Notes: generated by a model from the sequence alone, not told the origin. A stretch of DNA of 64,000 nt from CAXXOK01 sp001604115 (GCA_034928535.1 JAYFOV010000011.1:19150-83149), one strand, 5' to 3'; shown: positions 26,060 through 34,964, counted from the first letter of the stretch. Made by a program: numbers and translations.

Positions 26060-27460
26060 CTATGCATTCTCCTGCCGGACACAAGGCAGCATGCCATCGC
26101 GATCCAGCCCAAAAAATCTTTCCGGCGGAATCTTGTCCATGAGCATGGCAATCTCCGGCGTGACCTCATCCCCCGCGGTCATCCAGGCTACGCCGGGCGG
26201 ATATAGCCCGACCGTTGCCGCACTGATCCGCCCAGCAGCCAGTGCGGGACGCACCGGCTCACAGGGCGCAAACGCAGCCTCGTGTAAAGGCATGCGGCGC
26301 TGCGGCCAAAGCGCGGGGCGATCCGGCGCCACTGGCGCGAGGGCATGAAAGGTACCTTTTGGCCGGGATGCATCCCGGCAGCGCGCTGCATAGCGCAATG
26401 CGCGCCAAAACCTTCGCAGCACGCGCGCCGTGCGCTGCAGCGGCACAATACACACAATATGCGCCGCATCCGCCATTTCCACATCCACCCGCCGTTTGGC
26501 GAGGGTTTCAGCCAGTTGCGCGCCACCTTCCGGCGCGCACAGCACCATGCGCAGGGCATCGTAGCGCATCCCGTCCGGCGGAGAGGCCTGCCCGTCGGTA
26601 TAGCCCAGTTGCGCCGCCTTCCGGCGCAGACGCACCAGGCGGCGTGCCAGTCCATCCAGCGCAGCCTGGCCGCGCCGATCCATCCACACGCGTGCCTCGT
26701 CCAGCGATAGCATGGTCAAAAAGGATGGGCTGCTGGTTTGCACCATGCGCAGCATGGCGCGAAGCCGCCCGGCATCCACACCGGGCGCGGCATGCAGCCA
26801 TGCGCCCGCCGTGAGCGCCGGCAACGTCTTGTGCGCCGACTGCACCGCCATTTCGGCGCCGCAGGCAAGCGCATTGGGGATATCGCCGCGCCAGTTGAAG
26901 TATGCCCCGTGCGCTTCGTCACACAGAAGCAGTTTGCCGCGCGCGTGCACCACGCTGGCAATGGCGGGCAGGTCGCTCAGGAGTCCGTAATAATCCACAT
27001 AAAGGGCAAAGGCGCACGCTGCGCCGGGATGCGCGTCCAAAGCCGCAGCATAGGCAGCCGCAGTGGTGAACAACCGCCCTTCCGGGGTAAAGGATGGCTC
27101 CGCAAAAACCGGAACCAGCCCGGCCGTGGCACACAGAGACAGTGCGCTCACATGCACGTTGCGCGGCAAAATAACCTCCTGCCCGCGCTTGGCTGCATAC
27201 AGTAGCATGGCGTGCACGCCTGCCGTGGAGCCGCCGCTGAGCAACAGGGTCGCCGCCGCGCCGGCTCGGTTTGCCATGAGCGCTTCCGCTTGGGCAATGG
27301 CGCCGGTGGGTTGGTACAGATCATCCGTCTGAGGTATTTCCGTCGTGTCCCACCGATAGGCGTGAAAAAAACGGCAAGGGGGTTTCCCGCCTGTCGCGGG
27401 CATGTGCAGCGACGTGCGCCGCGCCACGCGCCGGAGCATGTGAAGCATCGGCCGTGGCAA
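26060..27460 (-). CDS. Orn/Lys/Arg decarboxylase-family PLP enzyme
   Basis: A PLP-dependent enzyme of fold type I, related to arginine/lysine decarboxylases and B. subtilis YaaO/SpeA. About 466 residues. The N-terminal HMPATGGKPP replaces the usual HMPGHKGG, then DDLYQPTGAIAQAEALMA, LLSGGSTAGVHAML near residue 75, CDEAHGAYFNW near 185 (Asp and His binding the cofactor), and SAHKTLPALTAGAWLH near 210, whose lysine would carry PLP. The TTG at 27460 is chosen because GAGGGGGG lies just upstream and the predicted transcript starts near 27488; ATG 27484 would be almost leaderless. A yaaO-like gene next to tmk matches the Bacillus arrangement. Confidence 0.85.
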   Translation of the reverse strand: MPRPMLHMLRRVARRTSLHMPATGGKPPCRFFHAYRWDTTEIPQTDDLYQPTGAIAQAEALMANRAGAAATLLLSGGSTAGVHAMLLYAAKRGQEVILPRNVHVSALSLCATAGLVPVFAEPSFTPEGRLFTTAAAYAAALDAHPGAACAFALYVDYYGLLSDLPAIASVVHARGKLLLCDEAHGAYFNWRGDIPNALACGAEMAVQSAHKTLPALTAGAWLHAAPGVDAGRLRAMLRMVQTSSPSFLTMLSLDEARVWMDRRGQAALDGLARRLVRLRRKAAQLGYTDGQASPPDGMRYDALRMVLCAPEGGAQLAETLAKRRVDVEMADAAHIVCIVPLQRTARVLRRFWRALRYAARCRDASRPKGTFHALAPVAPDRPALWPQRRMPLHEAAFAPCEPVRPALAAGRISAATVGLYPPGVAWMTAGDEVTPEIAMLMDKIPPERFFGLDRDGMLPCVRQENA

Positions 27461-27494
27461 GTGCAGCCCCCCTCTGTGTCCCATATGATATCAT

Positions 27495-27523
27495 AGCATA
27501 GCAAAAAAAAAGGCGGCTTGCAA
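27495..27523 (-). promoter_or_regulatory. Sigma-A promoter of the decarboxylase-tmk-mnmA operon
   Basis: On the minus strand TTGCAA (27523-27518) and TATGCT (27500-27495) are 17 bases apart, with a nine-base T run in the spacer. Transcription should begin near 27488. Confidence 0.6.
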
Positions 27524-27594
27524 GCCAAACGGCAAATCCTTGCATGGCTGCGATACCCCCCATGCTCAGGGTTTGCATTGTTACAGCCATGCAG

Positions 27595-27624
27595 TTGCAT
27601 GCCCTGCTCCGCATGTGCTACAAT
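27595..27624 (+). promoter_or_regulatory. Sigma-A promoter of the exported-protein pair
   Basis: TTGCAT (27595-27600) and TACAAT (27619-27624) are separated by 18 bases, 64 bases before the GTG at 27688. Confidence 0.65.
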
Positions 27625-27687
27625 ATAAGGTAGGTTATACGTTTTGACCCGTGTTGGATGGGGCGTAGCCATGAAAGGAGCATTGCC

Positions 27688-29202
27688 GTGAACGTACGCC
27701 GCTGGATCACCCTCGCGCTTGTGGTGCTTGGCATGGCTGCGGTTGGTACCGCTTGCGCATCCGCGCCTGTTGCGCTGGATACGGTTGGCCTCCGGTATAC
27801 CCCTGCGCAGGGCGAGATCATCGCAACGCGAGACAATGTTCCGGACAACGCACTGAGCGCACTGGGCACGGATGCGCAAACCCTCACTGCAGCCATGGTG
27901 CGGGATGGGGTTTGGTTTACCAGCATCCAAGCGGATGGCCGGCAATTTTCACTGAGGATCGCCGCCAAGCCCGCGGATATCACCGCCAGCGATGCAGCCG
28001 CCCTGTCCGCAGCGGAACGGGAAGTGTTTTTGACCCAACTGGCACGCCAGGGCGGCTATGGCACAGCCGTTTGGGCAACCGGCGGGTATGCATTGTTTTC
28101 CGCGCCCGTGGATGCGCATGTCGACAGCCCTCTTTCCTATTCCGGGCTGACGTTTGCCACGTTGTACCTCAACCAAGTCTATGCCCTGCATATGGATGTG
28201 ATCGGCCGTCAGGCTACACAGGCGGACGCCGATCTGCTGGCGGACGCTGCCACTCGCCTGTTGCGGCTGGGCGCTGCCACCACAACGGACGCGGGAGGCG
28301 CATCGGCCGAGGCGGCGCTCACCCTGCCGGATACGGCTGTTGCCAGCGGCGTGGCCGAGGTGTCCTATCAGCAGCAGGATCTGATGCTGGAGCTCGACCC
28401 CATTGCCGACACCATCGGCGTGACCCAGTTCACGCTCTCCGGGCGCACTGTGCCCGGCGGCTATCTGCGTTTTGCTCTGGGCGGCAGCACCTCCTCCCGC
28501 ATCAAAGCGGATGAGAGCGGCGACTTCCGCTTTACCGTGCCCGGTTTAACCGGTAATGCCGAAAACCCGATCGAAATTATCGCCTTCAAGGGCGACCAAA
28601 TGACCGTTGCCAGCTTTACTGTGAAAGTTGTGTGGCAGCTGACGCCGCTGGTCTTGTCCCCCACCAGCCAAGCCGAGGGCAAAACCGTGACGCTCAACGG
28701 GCTTACCCTGCCCGGCGCCAGCGTCAAAATCACGGAAGGGCGCGGCACTGGCCGCATCATCGTTGGGGAAGACGGTTCCTTTCGCGTAACGCTGAACTTG
28801 GGCCGCATGGGCGAAAACAGTTTCACGCTTCAGGCGCAGGCGGCAGGCTACCATCGTAACGATCACCCACTGCGCATCACCCGCCTGTTGAGCCAAGCCG
28901 AAGCGCTGGAAACGCTCCAGAAAAAGGCAAAAGCCGTTGATTACGCGCGCCTGACCGCTGATCCAAGCACGTTTGCGGAGCGTGTGGTGCAACTGCGCGG
29001 CTCGGTTGGCACATTGTTTTATGAGCAGGGCAAGGCCGGATATGTGCTCAACACTGAGCAGGGCGATGCCTATGCCGTGCTTTGCGGCGATCTCCTGGGT
29101 GTGGCCGAGGGAGCACCCACATCGCTAATCGGTACGCTCACAGGAGAAATGCACGCCGCCAGCGGGTGTCCCGCGCTTACCCTCGCGGCGTATGTACCAT
29201 GA
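27688..29202 (+). CDS. Exported modular protein, Ig-like repeats and OB-like C-terminus
   Basis: 504 residues. A hydrophobic signal (RRWITLALVVLGMAAVGTACA) ends in GTAC, so the cysteine might be lipidated, though the lipobox is weak. After an N-terminal domain of about 200 residues come two beta-rich units with PGA/PGG turns (SGRTVPGGYLRFALGG near residue 255; NGLTLPGASVKITEGR near 345), like bacterial Ig-like domains. From about 410, SQAEALETLQKKAKAVDY leads into a possible OB-fold (VVQLRGSVGTLFYEQGKAGY). The gene at 29229 has the same order of parts. The GTG start follows AAAGGAG by seven bases. No family or function recognised. Confidence 0.8.
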   Translation: MNVRRWITLALVVLGMAAVGTACASAPVALDTVGLRYTPAQGEIIATRDNVPDNALSALGTDAQTLTAAMVRDGVWFTSIQADGRQFSLRIAAKPADITASDAAALSAAEREVFLTQLARQGGYGTAVWATGGYALFSAPVDAHVDSPLSYSGLTFATLYLNQVYALHMDVIGRQATQADADLLADAATRLLRLGAATTTDAGGASAEAALTLPDTAVASGVAEVSYQQQDLMLELDPIADTIGVTQFTLSGRTVPGGYLRFALGGSTSSRIKADESGDFRFTVPGLTGNAENPIEIIAFKGDQMTVASFTVKVVWQLTPLVLSPTSQAEGKTVTLNGLTLPGASVKITEGRGTGRIIVGEDGSFRVTLNLGRMGENSFTLQAQAAGYHRNDHPLRITRLLSQAEALETLQKKAKAVDYARLTADPSTFAERVVQLRGSVGTLFYEQGKAGYVLNTEQGDAYAVLCGDLLGVAEGAPTSLIGTLTGEMHAASGCPALTLAAYVP

Positions 29203-29228
29203 TGGAGACGCTCAAAGGAAGGTGTACT

Positions 29229-30767
29229 ATGCGCAAATGGATACTGGGCGCAGTGCTGCTGCTCGCCCTTACGCTGGCGGCGCTGCCCGCGGCTGCGGAA
29301 ACTCGGGTGATCGATAGCCTGTTTGCGTCGGTGGATATTCCGGATACCTACCTGATCCTCACGCCGGACAATGCTGCCAGCAACGCCGAGTGGTTGCAGG
29401 CGCAAGGCACCACCAGCGAGGAAGCCGCCAATGATATGATCGCCCGCAATGTCCTTTTTCAGTGCTGGACGCCGGAGGGCGATGCGTGCTTTGAGCTGAC
29501 CGCCAAACAGGATGAAAAGGCGCTGAACGTGTTTGACGTAAACGAGCAAAGCACCTCTGTGCGCGCACAGTATCGGCTGGGGCACTATCCAGACAATCTT
29601 TATGCCGATCAGGGCTACGAGTTTTCCAGCGCCGATTGGAAAAACACTCCCAACGGGCGTTTCCTGATCCTTCGCTACATCCACCGTGTGAATGGGGAAA
29701 TCGACTTCCGCGGTTTCATGCGCCGCACCATCCGCAATGGCTATGAAATCACCTTTGACATGCGTGTCTATGGCCGTGCGCTCACCAACAAGGACAATAC
29801 CGCGCTCAACAAGATTTGGGAGTCCTTCCAGTTCATCGAAGTTCTCCCTCTGCCGCCTGCGGCAAGCGCCAAAGTCAACATTACCGAAGCGCCGCCGGCC
29901 GAAACCAATAATCCCAAATTTACCTTGGAGGGCACCGCTACCGAGGGCGTCAAGTTTACGGCAGTGGTCATGGGGCTCAGCTATCCCACGCCCATGCTCA
30001 CCGAGGCAGAGGTTGGCAAAAACGGCAAGTTCAAAATCCCAATCACTTTGCCCAAAGAGGGCGTGTTCATGGTAACCGTCACTGCCGAGCTGCAGGGCGA
30101 GGATGTGCTGGAGCTGGCCTACCCCGTCACGTACCAGCGCACTTTGCTCACCGTGAACATCACCAGCGAGGTGCCCGAGCAGGTTACCAGCGACACGGTG
30201 GAGATCATCGGCAATGCCACCCCCGGGGCCAGCATGCAGGTGTTGGTCAATGATGAGTCCATCATCAATCGCAAGATCCCTGGCAACGGCCGGTTCAAGA
30301 TCGAGCTGGATACCAGCAAGGAAGGTACCTACTCGGTGGTGATCGCCTTTACCAAGGTCAATCTGGCGGATCGCCGGCTGTCGTATGAAATCACGCGCGC
30401 CTGGTCCCAGGCAGATATGGTGCGCCAGCTGGCCAGCGAGTCCATTTCCCCCGGCTATGGCACGCTGCTGGATAAAATCGACGGTTACGCTGGGCGCTTG
30501 ATGGGCTACCAATGCTATCTGGTCAGTGTTGCGCAGGCAGGCGATAGCTGGATCATGCAAATGGCGCTCACCAAACGTGGCAATGACTACAGCGGCCTGA
30601 TCCTGGTCACCAGTGAGGAATCGCCCTCCTTTGCCGTTGATACGCAGGTCATGATGTATGGCCGCTGTGTGGGCATGTCAGTGTCCGGAGGCGATACCGG
30701 GGAGGAAACCACCACAGACACTGCCGCATACCCAACGTTTGAGCTGCTGCTCATGACTTCCCTGTAG
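29229..30767 (+). CDS. Exported modular protein, partner of the preceding gene
   Basis: 512 residues with a standard signal peptide (KWILGAVLLLALTLAALPAAA). The N-terminal domain (about 25-215) opens LFASVDIPDTYLILTPDN. Two Ig-like units follow (KVNITEAPPAETNNPKFTLE near 220; VEIIGNATPGASMQVLVNDE near 320), then SQADMVRQLASESISPGYG and a final beta-rich domain (LMGYQCYLVSVAQAGDSW). The layout copies that of the upstream protein, 26 bases away, so the two look like an old tandem duplication in one operon. ATG 29229 follows AAAGGAAGG. A terminator follows at 30790-30832. Function unknown; a cell-surface role is inferred from the signals. Confidence 0.8.
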   Translation: MRKWILGAVLLLALTLAALPAAAETRVIDSLFASVDIPDTYLILTPDNAASNAEWLQAQGTTSEEAANDMIARNVLFQCWTPEGDACFELTAKQDEKALNVFDVNEQSTSVRAQYRLGHYPDNLYADQGYEFSSADWKNTPNGRFLILRYIHRVNGEIDFRGFMRRTIRNGYEITFDMRVYGRALTNKDNTALNKIWESFQFIEVLPLPPAASAKVNITEAPPAETNNPKFTLEGTATEGVKFTAVVMGLSYPTPMLTEAEVGKNGKFKIPITLPKEGVFMVTVTAELQGEDVLELAYPVTYQRTLLTVNITSEVPEQVTSDTVEIIGNATPGASMQVLVNDESIINRKIPGNGRFKIELDTSKEGTYSVVIAFTKVNLADRRLSYEITRAWSQADMVRQLASESISPGYGTLLDKIDGYAGRLMGYQCYLVSVAQAGDSWIMQMALTKRGNDYSGLILVTSEESPSFAVDTQVMMYGRCVGMSVSGGDTGEETTTDTAAYPTFELLLMTSL

Positions 30768-30789
30768 TGGAGCATACCCTGCTCAGTCG

Positions 30790-30832
30790 CGGCACGCCTC
30801 CGGCCATACGGGGCGTGCCGCTTGCCGTTTTT
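30790..30832 (+). terminator. Intrinsic terminator of the exported-protein operon
   Basis: CGGCACGCC (30790-30798) pairs with GGCGTGCCG (30812-30820), with CCG/CGG pairing in the loop, and TTTTT at 30828-30832. The ygiQ promoter overlaps its distal end. Confidence 0.65.
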
Positions 30833-30850
30833 CGCCCAACTGTGTATACT
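30822..30850 (+). promoter_or_regulatory. Sigma-A promoter of the YgiQ gene
   Basis: TTGCCG (30822-30827) and TATACT (30845-30850) lie 17 bases apart, directly after the preceding terminator stem, 28 bases ahead of the ATG at 30879. Confidence 0.65.
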
Positions 30851-30878
30851 GACTTTATCAACCCAAGGAAGGTGTAAC

Positions 30879-32981
30879 ATGCCATTTTTACCCATCACGC
30901 GTGCGGAATGCACGCGCCTCGGCTGGGACGCGCCGGATTTTGTGTTTGTCGTCGGGGAAGCCTATGTGGATCACCCCTCGTTTGGGCAAGCGATCATCAG
31001 CCGCGTGCTGGAAGCCGCAGGCTACCGCATTGCCATGCTGTGCCTTCCGGAGTACCATGACGATGCCGATTTCAAGCGTTTCAGGCGCCCCAAGCTTGGT
31101 TTCCTGGTCACGGCGGGTGTGATCGACAGCATGGTGAACCATTACACGGTAGCCAAGAAACGGCGCGGTACGGATGTTTATGCGCCAGGCGGGCAAGCCG
31201 GGCTGCGGCCGGATCGCGCAACGACTGTATATTGCAACCGCATCCACCAAGCCTATCCCGGGCTGCCTGTGATCATTGGAGGCGTGGAGGTTTCGTTGCG
31301 GCGCTTTTCGCATTACGACTACTGGGACGATAAGGTGCGCCGGAGCATCCTGACCGATACCGCCGCTACCCTCCTGATTTACGGCATGGGTGAAAATGCT
31401 ATTTTGGCTGCGGCGGATTTTGTACGCCGCGGTATGCCGGAGGCTGAATTGCCCACGCTGCGCGGTTGCTGCTATATGGCCAAGGAACCGCCCGCCGATG
31501 CCGTGCTGCTGCCCGGCCACAGCGAGGTGTCCGGCAACAAGCAAGCCTATGCCCGCGCATTCCTGGCAGAGTATGATGAGCAGGATGCCGTTCGCGGCCA
31601 GCGTCTGTGCCAGCAGCAGGATACGCTGCGTTATGTTGTGCAAAACGAACCTTGCCTCCCGCTGACGCAGGCACAGCTGGATCAGGTCTATGCGCTACCG
31701 TACATGCGCACATCCCACCCGGTGTACCAGGCACTGGGCGGCGTGCCCGCCCTGGCGGAGGTGCGCTTTTCCATATCGGCCGTACGCGGATGCTACGGTG
31801 CGTGCAATTTCTGCGCGATCACCTTTCACCAAGGGCGCGTGGTCACGGCCCGCAGCGAGGATTCCATTGTGGAGGAAGCGCGGCAGCTGACTGAGATGCC
31901 CGACTTTAAGGGCTACATTCACGACATTGGCGGCCCTACCGCCAATTTTCGGGAACCCGCATGTGATCGGCAGCTATCCAAAGGCTGCTGCCAGAACAAG
32001 CAGTGCATTTACCCCAAGCCCTGCAAAAATCTGCGGGTCAGCCATGAGGATCTGGTACGCATCCTGCGCCGGGTGCGCGCACTACCCCGCGTCAAAAAGG
32101 TGTTCATCCGCTCCGGCGTGCGCTTTGATTATGTGATGGCCGATCCCGACCCCACATTCCTGCGTGAATTGTGCGAACATCATGTGAGCGGCCAGCTCAA
32201 GGTGGCGCCGGAACACATCAGCCCTGCTGTGCTGGACAAAATGGGCAAACCTCGCCGTGAGGTATATGAGGCATTTGTACAGCGCTATGAGGAGATCAAC
32301 CAGCGGCTGGGGCTCAAACAGTATCTCGTGCCGTACCTGATGAGCAGCCATCCCGGCAGCACCCTGAAGGACGCTGTTGCCTTGGCCGAGTATCTTCGGG
32401 ACAGCGGCCATCAGCCTGAGCAGGTACAGGATTTTTACCCCACGCCCGGGACTTTAAGCACTTGTATGTATTACACAGGGCTTGACCCACGCACCATGGA
32501 GCCTGTTTATGTGCCCAAAACAGCGCATGAGAAAGCCATGCAGCGTGCCCTGATGCAGTGGAAAAATCCGCAAAACCATGCGCTGATCCGCGAAGCGCTC
32601 CGCTTGTGTGGCAGAGAAGATTTGATTGGCTTTGGCCGAAACGCATTGGTGCCGCCACGTGACCTTGCAGGTAGCCGTTATGCCACTGCCCCTCGCGGGC
32701 GCGCCAGCGCTCCCTATGCCGGGCATGCGAGCCGGCAGGGAGCCCCCGCGCATCGCCGCCCCGGCGGTGCAGCAACAGACGGGTGGGAAGCCTCCGGTAC
32801 GGCGCACCCCACTGCCAAAGGTGCAGGCTGGGGCAGCGGCTCAACTGGCACGCCTGGCAGCCGAAACGGGCGGGACCCAGCACCGCGAAATGGCGCAGCC
32901 CTGCAGCGGCAAGCCCGCACGGGAGCGGATGCAGCTGGTTTCAAACGAAGCAAACCCGGTGGCGGAAAACGCAGACCTTAA
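30879..32981 (+). CDS. YgiQ family radical SAM protein
   Basis: A 700-residue radical SAM enzyme of the UPF0313/YgiQ family, function unknown. The N-terminal half has a B12-binding-like fold (SFGQAIISRVLEAAGYRIAM; LPVIIGGVEVSLRRFSHYDYW). The 4Fe-4S motif GCYGACNFCAITFHQGR is near residue 304, followed by a cysteine-rich insert CQNKQCIYPKPCKNLRVSHE and the family stretch VAPEHISPAVLDKMGKP. The last 110 residues, after LIGFGRNALVPP, are basic, low-complexity and rich in Gly, Ala and Arg, ending SKPGGGKRRP. ATG 30879 follows AAGGAAGG. Confidence 0.93.
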   Translation: MPFLPITRAECTRLGWDAPDFVFVVGEAYVDHPSFGQAIISRVLEAAGYRIAMLCLPEYHDDADFKRFRRPKLGFLVTAGVIDSMVNHYTVAKKRRGTDVYAPGGQAGLRPDRATTVYCNRIHQAYPGLPVIIGGVEVSLRRFSHYDYWDDKVRRSILTDTAATLLIYGMGENAILAAADFVRRGMPEAELPTLRGCCYMAKEPPADAVLLPGHSEVSGNKQAYARAFLAEYDEQDAVRGQRLCQQQDTLRYVVQNEPCLPLTQAQLDQVYALPYMRTSHPVYQALGGVPALAEVRFSISAVRGCYGACNFCAITFHQGRVVTARSEDSIVEEARQLTEMPDFKGYIHDIGGPTANFREPACDRQLSKGCCQNKQCIYPKPCKNLRVSHEDLVRILRRVRALPRVKKVFIRSGVRFDYVMADPDPTFLRELCEHHVSGQLKVAPEHISPAVLDKMGKPRREVYEAFVQRYEEINQRLGLKQYLVPYLMSSHPGSTLKDAVALAEYLRDSGHQPEQVQDFYPTPGTLSTCMYYTGLDPRTMEPVYVPKTAHEKAMQRALMQWKNPQNHALIREALRLCGREDLIGFGRNALVPPRDLAGSRYATAPRGRASAPYAGHASRQGAPAHRRPGGAATDGWEASGTAHPTAKGAGWGSGSTGTPGSRNGRDPAPRNGAALQRQARTGADAAGFKRSKPGGGKRRP

Positions 32982-33060
32982 CCCACAACCACCGATGCGC
33001 AGCGCTTTGTTTTACCACTGACCGCGCGCGGTACCCCCACGTTATGCCACATGAACTGCT

Positions 33061-33111
33061 CACAGCAGCCCTGCACCCGCTCCGGGTGCACAGGGCTGCT
33101 GTGGTTTTTCT
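33061..33111 (+). terminator. Intrinsic terminator of the YgiQ gene
   Basis: CACAGCAGCCCTG (33061-33073) pairs with CAGGGCTGCTGTG (33090-33102), with CACCC/GGGTG inside, then GGTTTTTCTTT. The 382-base gap 32982-33363 also holds a minus-strand terminator at 33297-33335; nothing else is recognisable in it. Confidence 0.8.
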
Positions 33112-33296
33112 TTCCGAATCAGCAAGCTATTCCGTGCCGAAGGTGCAGCAAACTTTTTCGGCCAATGGGTTTGGGGCAGCCGTGGTTGGGGGATGGCATG
33201 CAAAACAGCGCCCGCGCTTGCCCATGCAGCAAGAACCACACGCATGCTCAGTTGGCACGGTGCGCCCCATGCGCTGCTAGCATGGGGGTCCCTGTC

Positions 33297-33335
33297 TAAA
33301 GAATAACAAAAGCACACACCCGCGCAGTGTGTGCT
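33297..33335 (-). terminator. Intrinsic terminator of the leftward exported-protein gene
   Basis: On the minus strand AGCACACAC (33335-33327) pairs with GTGTGTGCT (33319-33311), followed by TTTTGTTATTCTTT. It lies 28 bases after the stop at 33364. Confidence 0.7.
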
Positions 33336-33363
33336 ATGCAAATCATATAGTTTGTGCCCTCCG

Positions 33364-33933
33364 CTATTCCGCGAGATCAGCCGCGTCATAATTGATGCGA
33401 GAGGTATATTGCAGCATCACGCTTTCCTCGTACATGCGGTTGAGCGTGAGTGCGATGCGGACATCCGGTTTTGCCCAGTTGGCGTATACCGTGCCCCACT
33501 CCACATACCCCTGCACGGACTGTTCGCCAAAGGGATCGGACTCTGGCTGCCCCAATGCTTTGGAAAGCCCACCCAGCGCCTTACGGAAGGACTGAATGCT
33601 GTTTTTACCCGCATCCAGCTCCAGGGAAATCATGGAAAGACGCTCCGCCCGCTGACTGTTATTTGTATCGATCTGCACGGTCAGGTACTCGGCAATCAAG
33701 TCCGTGCCTGGTACCGGTACGTTGGGGAAGACATACTCCAGCACGCCGTTGCCGTAATCCTGAAAATCCGGTTTGATATCCGCGAGGGTTTCATCCGCTG
33801 CAAACGCGGCCTGAGCCTCTTTTTGATCCATGCCCAAAGCCAGTCCGTAGGGCAATGGCGTCGCTTCACCCAGCACCGTCATGGGCACCAGCAGCAATAG
33901 CACAAGCAGCAGCGCCTGTAAGGTTCGCTTCAT
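33364..33933 (-). CDS. Small exported protein of unknown function
   Basis: 189 residues with a signal peptide (RTLQALLLVLLLLVPMTVLGE, cleavage near 23). The mature domain opens YGLALGMDQKEAQAAFAADE, a pattern seen in SmpA/BamE-like or MerR-antitoxin-like LG-x-EA hairpins, then alternates short beta and helical stretches (QIDTNNSQRAERLSMISLEL; SIQSFRKALGGLSKALGQPE). I do not recognise a family. ATG 33933 follows AGGAGGTTTT. A good promoter lies upstream (34069-34097) and a terminator downstream, so it forms a single-gene transcript, divergent from the chagasin-like gene. Confidence 0.75.
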   Translation of the reverse strand: MKRTLQALLLVLLLLVPMTVLGEATPLPYGLALGMDQKEAQAAFAADETLADIKPDFQDYGNGVLEYVFPNVPVPGTDLIAEYLTVQIDTNNSQRAERLSMISLELDAGKNSIQSFRKALGGLSKALGQPESDPFGEQSVQGYVEWGTVYANWAKPDVRIALTLNRMYEESVMLQYTSRINYDAADLAE

Positions 33934-34068
33934 GTTCCAAAACCTCCTCTGGATTCTCATTGTGATGGATGCAACCGGCCTGTACGCACCCCATCCATAT
34001 GGGCCCGGCTCGCTTGGCGGGTTGGCAATCCGCTCCCTGCCAAGGATGCCATACAGCCATCTGTTGCC

Positions 34069-34097
34069 ATCATACGGCAGCAGATGGCTAAAGTCAA
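34069..34097 (-). promoter_or_regulatory. Sigma-A promoter inside an inverted repeat
   Basis: On the minus strand TTGACT (34097-34092) and TATGAT (34074-34069) are 17 bases apart. The dyad AGCCATCTG...CAGATGGCT (34055-34089) spans the -10 and most of the spacer, which would suit a repressor or a stem in an opposing transcript. It drives the exported protein at 33364-33933. Confidence 0.6.
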
Positions 34098-34211
34098 TCT
34101 ATTGGATGTCATATAATTGTAACATTTGTGTGTTACCATGCAATTATGGATTCTACATCACGAAGTAACTTATGCACAATTACATCATCTGACCAGAGGG
34201 AGGTTGCACAC

Positions 34212-34949
34212 GTGAAAAAAGGTTTTGCGGCGATCCTTGCTATCCTGTTGCTCCTGAGCCTTTCCGCCATGGCGGAGAGCCCATCCGCACCCTTGACCCT
34301 GACCTTTGTGGAAAATCCCACGACCGGTTACACCTGGCAAGTGAGCACGAGTGATGAAGCGGTGCTGTCCATTCAGGATCAGGGGTATGCCGCCGACCCC
34401 ACCCCGGATGGCGCAGTAGGCACAGGGGGCACGCACACCTGGGTTTTGCTTGGCAAAGCAGCCGGCGATGCCACAGCTACTTTCACCTTTGGGCAGGGAT
34501 GGGACGGCGGCGAAGTGGATACAACAGTGGTATACACATGCCATATCGCCAATGATCTTTCAGTAACCGTTGCCGATGTATCCGGCATTCCGGAGCTATC
34601 CATGCCGGACAAGGCAGCGGTCATGCTGCTGGAAAACCCGACCACCGGCTATACTTGGACCTATCAGGTAAGCTCCGAGGGCATTCTGGTGCCTGAGAAA
34701 GATGTATATCTGCAGCCTTCTGAAACACTGGAAGGCGCCGGTGGTCAGCACCTTTGGGTGTGGTCTGGCGCCAAAGCAGGCGAGGTGACCCTTGTCTTTG
34801 CCTACGCGCGTTCCTTTGAACCGGATGTGGCGCCGGAAGCAACTGTAACCTACAACTTTACCGTTGCTGAAAACGGTCGGGTTTGCCTAAATGAAATCGG
34901 CGGTGATTATGCCGCGTACGATCCTTCCCTGGCAACGCTCGGGGATTGA
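34212..34949 (+). CDS. Exported protein with two chagasin-like (I42) domains
   Basis: 245 residues: a signal peptide (KKGFAAILAILLLLSLSAMAE) and two chagasin-like beta domains, a family that inhibits papain-type cysteine proteases. Domain 1 (about 25-120) has FVENPTTGYTWQV and GTGGTHTWVL; domain 2 (about 125-235) has LLENPTTGYTWTY and GAGGQHLWVW. These match the NPTTGY and GxGGxHxW inhibitory loops; the third RPW-type loop is less clear (GQGWDGG and ARSFEPD). The GTG at 34212 follows GAGGGAGG by about eight bases. It may protect the cell from its own or host proteases; no C1 protease gene is in the window, but a C11 clostripain is at 38770. Confidence 0.85.
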   Translation: MKKGFAAILAILLLLSLSAMAESPSAPLTLTFVENPTTGYTWQVSTSDEAVLSIQDQGYAADPTPDGAVGTGGTHTWVLLGKAAGDATATFTFGQGWDGGEVDTTVVYTCHIANDLSVTVADVSGIPELSMPDKAAVMLLENPTTGYTWTYQVSSEGILVPEKDVYLQPSETLEGAGGQHLWVWSGAKAGEVTLVFAYARSFEPDVAPEATVTYNFTVAENGRVCLNEIGGDYAAYDPSLATLGD

Positions 34950-34964
34950 TTTGCATTTCCCTTC

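Noticed and set aside
34108..34150. Promoter for the chagasin-like gene around TATAAT at 34112
   Set aside because: No acceptable -35 lies at 16-18 bases from it, so I could not place the rightward promoter.
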